Source: CAVVWJ01 sp964475685
GTDB lineage: Bacteria > Gemmatimonadota > Gemmatimonadetes > Gemmatimonadales > GWC2-71-9
Assembly (NCBI GenBank): GCA_964475685.1
Contig: CAYYXP010000008.1
Location: 1 to 27,413, forward strand
DNA length: 27,413 nucleotides
Reading direction: 5' to 3'
Positions within the stretch are counted from its first letter, which is position 1; the number at the start of each line of letters is the position of its first letter. The position numbers and the translations under genes are program-made. Shown piece after piece: positions 22,251 through 27,413 of this stretch. The notes under the pieces are model-generated. The model was not told where the DNA came from. It saw nothing but the letters and a program-made list of their open reading frames with translations, and did no database searches.

Positions 22251-22948
22251 CGGTGGGTGAAACAGCCGGCCGGGCCGTGGCGCGCCGGGGCCTCGGCACC
22301 AGCCTGGTCGCGCTGCTCGGGCTCATCGGCGTCTACGTGCTCGCCCTGGGCTTCACGCCGGTGGAGGCGCGCCAGGGTCTGGCCCAGAAGATCTTCTACG
22401 TCCACGTGCCGGCGGCCTGGTGCGCGCTTCTCGCCTTCTCCCTGGTCGGCATCGCCAGCGCGCTCTTCCTCTGGCTCAAGGACCCCCGGCTCGACCGGTT
22501 CGCGGCCGCCTCGGCGGAAGTGGGGGTCGCGTTCGGCGCGGTGATGCTGACGACGGGCCCCATCTGGGCCAAGCCGATCTGGGGCACCTGGTGGACCTGG
22601 GACGCACGGCTCACGCTGACGCTCTTCGTCTTCTTTCTCTTCATCGGGTATCTGGCGCTGCGGGCGGCGCTGCACGACCCCGGCGAGCGGGCGCGATTCA
22701 GCGCGGTGGTGGGCATCCTCGGGCTGCTGCTGGTGCCGTTCATTCACCTGAGCGTCTATCTCTTCCGTACCCTGCACCCGCAGCCGGTGGTGCTCAAGCC
22801 GAGCTCACCCTCGCTGCCGCCGGAGATGCTTCGGACGCTCTTCGTCTCGGCGCTGGTGTTCACCGTCCTCTATGTGGGGCTGGTGTCGCTGCGGTACGGG
22901 CTGGCGATGGTGGAAGAGGCGGCAGAGGAGGCGGGCGATGCTGGCTGA
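22247..22948 (+). CDS. ccmC: Heme exporter protein CcmC (heme handling)
   Basis: Membrane protein (233 aa) that carries heme in the periplasm and loads it on CcmE. The tryptophan-rich WWD motif is present as KPIWGTWWTWDARLT (about residues 106-120). The two conserved heme-ligand histidines are probably in FYVHVPAAW (about 53) and FIHLSVYLFRTLHPQP (about 167). Six hydrophobic helices are evident. The ATG overlaps ccmB as ATGA. CcmE, CcmF and CcmH are not in this window. The C-terminal charged tail is followed by the small CcmD-like frame in overlap. Confidence 0.95.
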   Translation: MTVGETAGRAVARRGLGTSLVALLGLIGVYVLALGFTPVEARQGLAQKIFYVHVPAAWCALLAFSLVGIASALFLWLKDPRLDRFAAASAEVGVAFGAVMLTTGPIWAKPIWGTWWTWDARLTLTLFVFFLFIGYLALRAALHDPGERARFSAVVGILGLLLVPFIHLSVYLFRTLHPQPVVLKPSSPSLPPEMLRTLFVSALVFTVLYVGLVSLRYGLAMVEEAAEEAGDAG

Positions 22949-23042
22949 GGTTCCGCAGAACGGCGGCTACATGATCGCGGCGTACGTGGTGACGCCGGTG
23001 ATCCTGGTGGGGTACCTGGTCTCGCTGTGGCGGAGGCTGTAA
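22938..23042 (+). CDS. ccmD: CcmD-like small membrane protein
   Basis: A 34-residue gene beginning MLAEVPQNGGYMIAAYVV and ending SLWRRL before TAA. It has one membrane helix (about 12-29) followed by a positively charged end, the pattern of CcmD, which anchors CcmE to the CcmABC complex. The conserved Tyr-x-x-x-Tyr and SLWRR appear in the expected places. It starts 11 bp before the ccmC stop, which supports translation coupling. The protein is shorter than enteric CcmD but similar to short forms in other phyla. It is easy to miss in automatic annotation. Confidence 0.85.
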   Translation: MLAEVPQNGGYMIAAYVVTPVILVGYLVSLWRRL

Positions 23043-23100
23043 GCCGGCCCCCACCCCGACAAGAGCAGCGCGGCCCGCCATGCAGACGAGCCTCCAGCCG

Positions 23101-23790
23101 CTACCCTCCAGCCGGTTGCCGCTTCGGCAGCAGCACGTGTTCCCACAGGAGGGCCGCCGCGAGCGAGCCGAGTATCGGACCCACCCAATACACGATGTGC
23201 CCCACCCACTGCCCCGACACCAGCGCCGGCCCGAACGCGCGCGCGGGGTTCATGGCGGCCCCGGTGAGCGGCCCCCCCACGAGAATGGCGAACAGCAACA
23301 CCAGCCCGACCCCGAAGCCGCCGACCTTGGGCGCGTCGGGGTTGAGGATGGTGCCGAACACCGCCGAGACCAGGAAGAAGGTGAGCACGAACTCCCACCC
23401 GATGGCCTGCTGGAGCGTGATCGTCCCGGCGATGCTGGGAGTGCCAAGGGAAACCGCTCGCGTCGTCGCAACGGGGTAGAGCGCCTTGAGCAGCAACGCC
23501 GCGAGCACCGCCCCGCTGAGTTGGGCAAGGATATACGCGCTGGCCGAGGCGACATTCGTCCGCCGCGCGGCAAGGAGGCCGAGAGTCACCGCGGGATTCA
23601 GGTGGCCGCCGGAAATGGCCATGGTGGCGGTCACCATGACCGACAAAACGACTGCGTGCGCGATCGCGATCCCGAGAACGCCGTACTGGGCGCTCGGAAA
23701 GTGCATGCTGGCGACCGAGGCGGTACCGATGAACACGAGGGCGAAGGTGCCGAGGGCCTCGGCGATCGAGCGTCGTAACAGGGAAGGCAT
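23101..23790 (-). CDS. MIP-family aquaporin with TIP-like selectivity filter
   Basis: Six-helix channel (229 aa) with both NPA boxes: GGHLNPAVT (65-67) and GAAMNPARA (181-183). By alignment to E. coli AqpZ from memory, the aromatic/arginine filter is His45, Ile169, Ala178 and Arg184, which is the H-I-A-R set of plant tonoplast intrinsic proteins rather than F-H-T-R of AqpZ. The C-terminal AFGPALVSGQWVGHIVYWVGP is also TIP-like. Substrates could be water plus ammonia, urea or peroxide. ATG at 23790 is chosen for its upstream GGAGA and normal N terminus. It sits 46 bp after the ketosynthase stop on the same strand, so it may share that operon. Confidence 0.92.
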   Translation of the reverse strand: MPSLLRRSIAEALGTFALVFIGTASVASMHFPSAQYGVLGIAIAHAVVLSVMVTATMAISGGHLNPAVTLGLLAARRTNVASASAYILAQLSGAVLAALLLKALYPVATTRAVSLGTPSIAGTITLQQAIGWEFVLTFFLVSAVFGTILNPDAPKVGGFGVGLVLLFAILVGGPLTGAAMNPARAFGPALVSGQWVGHIVYWVGPILGSLAAALLWEHVLLPKRQPAGG

Positions 23791-23836
23791 CAGTTGATCT
23801 CCGTGGGGGTGCGAGGACGGCCGCCAATCTAGATGG

Positions 23837-25081
23837 TCACCCTGCCCGCCGGAAGACCAGCGCGGCATTGATGCCGCCGAAGCCGAACGAGTTGCTGAGC
23901 AGGTACTCGGGTTCCATTTCCCGCCCTTCCCCCGTCACATGCGCCAGGTCGCAGGCGGGGTCGAGATCCTCGAGGTTCACCGTCGGCGGGACCCACCCGC
24001 GGCGCGCGGCGAGGGCGCAAATGGCCGCCTCGATGGCGCCGCTCGCGCCGAGGGCGTGGCCGAAGTAGCCCTTGGTCCCGCTCAGCGCCAACCGTCCCGC
24101 GTCGTCTCCGAACACCTGCTTGATCGAGCCGGTCTCCGTGGGATCGTTGAGCGGGGTGGACGAGCCGTGCGCGTTGATGTAGCCGATCTCCCGGGGCTCG
24201 ACGTGTGCCTCGGAGAGGGCGATGCGGATGGCGCGCGCCGCCTGGCGGCCATCGGGCCTCGGCGCGGTCATGTGGTGCGCGTCGTTGGTGAGCCCGAATC
24301 CGCAGACCTCGGCGTACACCGGCGCCCCCCGGGCCAGCGCCCGGCCCCGCTCCTCCAGGATCAGCACCGCCGCCCCCTCGGCCATCACGAAGCCATCGCG
24401 CCCGGCGTCGAAGGGACGGCTGGCGTGGGCGGGGTCGTCGTTGCGGGTGGACATCGCGCGGATGATGGAGAAGGCCCCGAAGCAGAGCGGCGCCAGCGGC
24501 GCCTCGGAGCCGCCGGCGATCATGGCATCCGCCTCTCCGCGAGCAATGGTGCGGAAAGCATCGCCGATGGCGATCGCCCCCGAGGCGCAGCTCATGCCGT
24601 TGGTGGAGTTCGGGCCGGTGCAGCCGAACTCGATGGCGATGTTGCAGCTCGCGGCGCCGGCGAAGACGGTGAGCGCCAGCGCGGGATCGACGGCGCGGGG
24701 GCCGCCGGTGAGGAAGTTCTGGTACTGGCGTTCGCCGTGAGCGACCCCGCCGAGCGCGGTGCCCATCATGGCGCCGATGCGGTCGGGGTCTTCCCGGCGG
24801 AGATCGAGCGTCGAGTCCTCCAGCGCCATGCGGGTGGCGGCGATGGTGAACTGGGAATAGCGGTCGAGCCGGCGGACGCGGCGTTCCTCGATGTGATCGC
24901 TGGCGACGAAATCGTCCACCTCGCCCGCGATGCGCGACTTGAAGGGGGTGGGATCGAAGCGGGTGATGCAGCGGACCGCCGAACGTGTTCCCCGCAGGCC
25001 GGTCCACAGCCCCTCGACCCCGAGCCCGATCGGCGTGACCGCGCCGATGCCGGTGATGACCACCCTGCGAGGCTCAGGCAT
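23837..25081 (-). CDS. Beta-ketoacyl synthase II (FabF-like ketosynthase)
   Basis: Thiolase-fold condensing enzyme (414 aa) that elongates an acyl chain with malonyl-ACP. The Cys-His-His triad is complete: Cys165 in GMSCASGAI, His305 in NAHGSSTPLND and His342 in TKGYFGHALGASG, with Lys337. The gate loop is FGFGG (399-403). It could be the housekeeping FabF, but there is no acyl carrier protein or other fab gene beside it. It lies in a tightly overlapping set with a cyclase-like protein, methyltransferase and flavin enzymes, which points to a dedicated pathway. ATG at 25081 is chosen over an upstream ATG because it gives the standard MPEPRRVVITG start and overlaps the SRPBCC stop by 8 bp. Confidence 0.9.
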   Translation of the reverse strand: MPEPRRVVITGIGAVTPIGLGVEGLWTGLRGTRSAVRCITRFDPTPFKSRIAGEVDDFVASDHIEERRVRRLDRYSQFTIAATRMALEDSTLDLRREDPDRIGAMMGTALGGVAHGERQYQNFLTGGPRAVDPALALTVFAGAASCNIAIEFGCTGPNSTNGMSCASGAIAIGDAFRTIARGEADAMIAGGSEAPLAPLCFGAFSIIRAMSTRNDDPAHASRPFDAGRDGFVMAEGAAVLILEERGRALARGAPVYAEVCGFGLTNDAHHMTAPRPDGRQAARAIRIALSEAHVEPREIGYINAHGSSTPLNDPTETGSIKQVFGDDAGRLALSGTKGYFGHALGASGAIEAAICALAARRGWVPPTVNLEDLDPACDLAHVTGEGREMEPEYLLSNSFGFGGINAALVFRRAG

Positions 25082-25535
25082 GGGTGCGCTCCACTTCCCG
25101 GCGGATCCCCGCCAGCGTGCGCGACGCAATCCCGTGAACGAACACGGGGCCGATCACCGCCTCCGCCGCCAGCTTCCCGATCAGCGGCCACCGGGGGCCG
25201 CTCCACTGGTGCACGATCGTCACGTCCGTCTCCTCCCCAACAGCCTGGAAGCTCCACACGACGTCCATGCCGGTGGTGGTGCCGCGCACGTGACGGTAAT
25301 GCACCGCGGGTGCCGCGTGGTCGATCCACATCTCCGAGACCCACCAGGTCGGATAGCGGAGCGGGCCGAACGGCCGCCACGCCGCCATCTCGACCACTCC
25401 GGCGTCGCCGCGACGCTCGAGCATGCGGACCCAGCGGTAGTGCCCCAGCCACTCGGGCCACCGCTCGACGCTCCGCGCCGCCTCGAAGACCCGCGCCACC
25501 GGCGCCCGCATCCGCAATCGGTCTACCGTACGCAT
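25074..25535 (-). CDS. SRPBCC/START-fold polyketide cyclase-like protein
   Basis: A 153-aa protein with the helix-grip pattern of the SRPBCC superfamily: MRTVDRLRMRAPVARVFEAA opening strand and helix, WPEWLGHYRWVRMLERR, and the C-terminal helix VFVHGIASRTLAGIRREVE. These folds bind hydrophobic ligands, and some are aromatase/cyclases in polyketide biosynthesis. No catalytic residues can be assigned with confidence. The ATG overlaps the methyltransferase TGA by one base (ATGA-type TGATG), and the 3' end overlaps the ketosynthase by 8 bp, so it is in the middle of the operon. The neighbourhood suggests folding or holding of an acyl/aromatic intermediate. Confidence 0.82.
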   Translation of the reverse strand: MRTVDRLRMRAPVARVFEAARSVERWPEWLGHYRWVRMLERRGDAGVVEMAAWRPFGPLRYPTWWVSEMWIDHAAPAVHYRHVRGTTTGMDVVWSFQAVGEETDVTIVHQWSGPRWPLIGKLAAEAVIGPVFVHGIASRTLAGIRREVERTHA

Positions 25536-26233
25536 CAGCCGCTCGCGGGACGCCACACGGCGACGAGGCGATATCCCGGCCGCCGGTTCACCGTTCCCCG
25601 CACGCCGGCCGCCGCGAGCAATGCGCGCAGCTCCGCCGCGGTGTACCCGCGCCTGATCGAGGTCATGCCGTCCGCCACCGTCACCGGGTCGAACCCGAGG
25701 ACGTGGGCGCCGATCCAGAACGCCGCCCTCCCGAGCCGCGCGCGACGCAGGTCGGCCACGATCACGGCGCGCCGGGCCAGCCGATCGCAGGTGCGGAGGA
25801 GGCGCACCACCGACCCGGCCTCGAGGTGGTGCGCCACCTGGCTCAGGAGCACGACGTCCACCGACTTCTCCCTGACGGGCGGGAACCCGGCGTCGGCGAC
25901 CGCGCATGGGATTCCGGCGCCATGGGCGAGGCCGGCCGCCACCCGGCTACGCTCGAGCCCGATCGGCACCAGTCGTACTCCCCTTTGCTCCGCCCAGCGG
26001 CGCGCCGCATCGGGGAGGTCGCCGGCGCCGGTGCCGAGGTCGAGCAGGGAGAGCGTGGTGCCGCGGGCGACGGTACCCAGGGCCCGGCGCAGCCCGTAGC
26101 GCACCGCCGCGGCGCCGCCGAACCACCGGTTGGACCGGGCGAGGTTCCCCAGCGACTCCGCGGCCAGCACCGGGTCCGCGGCGGGGTCGTCGAGCAGCTC
26201 GGTGCCGGTCGGGGCAATGGTCAGCGGTTCCAC
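25535..26233 (-). CDS. Class I SAM-dependent methyltransferase
   Basis: A 232-aa Rossmann-like methyltransferase. SAM motif I is LLDLGTGAGDLP (64-74), and DVVLLSQVAHHLE is the motif 4-like region. The C-terminal part has IRRGYTAAELRALLAAAGV, typical of UbiE-like small-molecule methyltransferases. The start is GTG at 26233, 4 nt after the flavin reductase stop, chosen because the longer frame upstream runs through that gene. The acceptor is unknown; an O- or C-methylation of the pathway product is likely from the setting. The genes on both sides are also tightly spaced. Confidence 0.88.
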   Translation of the reverse strand: MEPLTIAPTGTELLDDPAADPVLAAESLGNLARSNRWFGGAAAVRYGLRRALGTVARGTTLSLLDLGTGAGDLPDAARRWAEQRGVRLVPIGLERSRVAAGLAHGAGIPCAVADAGFPPVREKSVDVVLLSQVAHHLEAGSVVRLLRTCDRLARRAVIVADLRRARLGRAAFWIGAHVLGFDPVTVADGMTSIRRGYTAAELRALLAAAGVRGTVNRRPGYRLVAVWRPASG

Positions 26234-26237
26234 GCCG

Positions 26238-26720
26238 TCAGCCGGGCGCGGCGTAACCGCCGCGGTAGTAGAGGAGCGGACGGCCCTTGCCGGGGGCGCC
26301 GCCGATGACGAGGCCGACGATGATGCTGTGGTCCCCGCCATCATGAACGGCATGACGCCGGCATTCGATGTGGGCCAGCGCGCCGTCGAGCAGCACCGTG
26401 CCGCCGGCGCCGGTGTGGTATCCCACGCCGGAAAAGCGATCGGGGTGCGGCTCCGCGAACCGGCGGGCCAGCGCCTCCTGCCGGCTCTCGAGCACGTTCA
26501 CCACGAATCCGGGGGCGGCGACGATCAGATCGTGGAGATCGCCCTCGCGGTCCACGCAGACGGAGAGAAGGGGCGGCTGCAGCGAGACCGCGGCGAGGCT
26601 GTTCGCCGTCATCCCGGCGGGGCGCCCGTCGGGGCCCTCCAGCGTGAGCACGGTGACCCCGGTGGCGAAGCGGCCGAGGAGGTCGCGGAAGGTGGCGGGG
26701 TCCACTTCGCCCCCGCTCAC
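26238..26720 (-). CDS. Flavin reductase-like FMN-binding protein
   Basis: A 160-aa split-barrel flavin reductase domain protein. It shows FRDLLGRFATGVTVLTL, then PAGMTANSLAAVSLQPPLLSVCV, the FMN-binding core, and later FVVNVLESRQEALARRFA. GDHSIIVGLVIGG near the C terminus is also typical. Such proteins supply reduced flavin to two-component monooxygenases or act as ferric/flavin reductases. GTG start overlaps the stop of the FAD oxidoreductase as GTGA. The partner would be a flavin-dependent oxygenase, and the adjacent FAD enzyme is an obvious though unproved candidate. Confidence 0.9.
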   Translation of the reverse strand: MSGGEVDPATFRDLLGRFATGVTVLTLEGPDGRPAGMTANSLAAVSLQPPLLSVCVDREGDLHDLIVAAPGFVVNVLESRQEALARRFAEPHPDRFSGVGYHTGAGGTVLLDGALAHIECRRHAVHDGGDHSIIVGLVIGGAPGKGRPLLYYRGGYAAPG

Positions 26721-27413
26721 AGCAGCATCCTCGCCAGGAACCGGGGGTTGAGCACCTCGCCGGCTGGAACGAAGTCACCGGTGACACCGATGAGGGTGTG
26801 GGCCATAGCGCCGCGGCTCCCCAGCCGGCCCACGGCGCGGTCGAAAAGGCCGGGCCACCACATGCCGTAACCAATCAGCCGCTCGACGGCCCACTTGCCG
26901 GCGAAGGCGCGGCGGCGCGAGCGGCGGTACGGCGCAAGCGCGGATGCCCGCACGGACCCTCTCGCCGCGAGCGCCTCAACCGCGGCATCGGCGAGCAGCT
27001 CGGCGCCCCTGAGTGCGCTGTAGATCCCTTCGCCGGTGAAGGGATCGAAGAAGTCCGCGGCATCGCCCACCAGCGCGGCGCCGTCGGCGGTCACCCGTCC
27101 GGCCGACGCCGCGAACGGCCCGGTGACCATGACCCGGCGGGCGAGCGAGGCATGCTGGATGCGCTCATGCACCGGGGCGAAGTCGCGGAGCGTTTCCAGG
27201 AAGAAAGACTCGGCGCGACCCCGGGCGGCCGCCGCCCTGGCCGCGGGGACGACCAGCGCGACGTTGGTGCGCCCCCCGCCGATGGCATTGAGCCCGGCAT
27301 AACCCTGACGGCCGACGAAGAGCTCGGCGGACTCCGTCATCCCCTCGACGCCGTCGAGATGGGCGACGAACCCAAGCCGGCGCGGCAGTCCGTGCCGTAC
27401 GCCTCCGAGGCGG
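26717..27413 (-). CDS. FAD-dependent oxidoreductase, 5' end cut by the window
   Basis: C-terminal ~232 residues of a FAD-dependent enzyme of the geranylgeranyl-reductase/halogenase-like superfamily. The frame is open to the window edge, and the ATG at 27340 is internal. The key motif is the FAD-ribityl GDAADFFDPFTGEGIYSALRGAEL. Enzymes with this FDPFTGEGI pattern often occur beside type III polyketide synthases and methyltransferases. The N-terminal GxGxxG and catalytic parts are outside the window, so the reaction cannot be stated. It is the most upstream visible gene of the operon on this strand. Confidence 0.85.
   Translation of the reverse strand, partial: RLGGVRHGLPRRLGFVAHLDGVEGMTESAELFVGRQGYAGLNAIGGGRTNVALVVPAARAAAARGRAESFFLETLRDFAPVHERIQHASLARRVMVTGPFAASAGRVTADGAALVGDAADFFDPFTGEGIYSALRGAELLADAAVEALAARGSVRASALAPYRRSRRRAFAGKWAVERLIGYGMWWPGLFDRAVGRLGSRGAMAHTLIGVTGDFVPAGEVLNPRFLARMLL

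Noticed and set aside
23043..23100. A terminator between the convergent ccmD and aquaporin genes
   Set aside because: No stem with a T-run on either strand was found in this 58-bp gap.
23939..26308. 789-aa open frame on the + strand across the ketosynthase, SRPBCC and methyltransferase genes
   Set aside because: It spans several real genes on the other strand, has low-complexity composition, and shows no motif. It is a GC-driven shadow.
1..27413. tRNA, rRNA, insertion sequence, phage or attachment sites
   Set aside because: No cloverleaf, transposase, integrase, terminal inverted repeat or target duplication was recognised by eye; a tRNAscan or ISfinder run would be needed to exclude them fully.

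Overview
The window is about 27.4 kb of very GC-rich DNA, densely coding on both strands, with many GTG starts and 4-bp ATGA/GTGA gene overlaps. The gene content (pqqABCDE, cytochrome c maturation Ccm genes, predicted sigma-54 control, periplasmic thiol oxidation, PgsA-like phospholipid synthesis) points to a Gram-negative bacterium with an aerobic, periplasmic respiratory life. Codon bias and protein style suggest Gemmatimonadota or a similar high-GC lineage. That placement is inference: there is no rRNA or marker gene here.

Layout. (1) 1-1135, + strand: 3' end of an ALDH4-type proline-catabolic P5C dehydrogenase. (2) 1119-9152, all on the - strand: a sensor kinase and NtrC-family regulator, a regulatory gap with a good -24/-12 promoter and three copies of a 16-bp dyad, then pqqA (24 codons), a GAAA-loop hairpin, pqqB, pqqC, pqqD, pqqE and a two-gene ABC-2 exporter. 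(3) 9293-14501, + strand: TPR protein, a two-domain M16 metallopeptidase, a CDP-alcohol phosphatidyltransferase, an OsmC protein and a small secreted protein. (4) 14498-14932: a small - strand gene with a clear promoter/operator. (5) 14932-20175, + strand: small protein, DsbA-like thioredoxin, VKOR, and two tandem Kup potassium transporters. (6) 20176-20475: non-coding, with three strong hairpins ahead of a STAS protein. (7) 20861-23042, + strand: ccmA, ccmB, ccmC and a 34-residue ccmD-like gene. (8) 23101-27413, - strand: FAD oxidoreductase (cut by the window end), flavin reductase, methyltransferase, SRPBCC/cyclase-like protein, ketosynthase and an aquaporin with a plant-TIP-like filter.

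How it fits together. The two-component system very probably controls PQQ synthesis through the promoter just upstream of pqqA. The M16 peptidase next door on the other strand is a reasonable candidate for the protease that trims modified PqqA, since no other pqqF is visible. PQQ enzymes deliver electrons to c-type cytochromes, so the Ccm genes and the DsbA/VKOR pair fit the same periplasmic theme, although nothing here proves co-regulation. The final - strand operon looks like a small biosynthetic cluster with no product I can name, and is the best candidate for an undescribed pathway.
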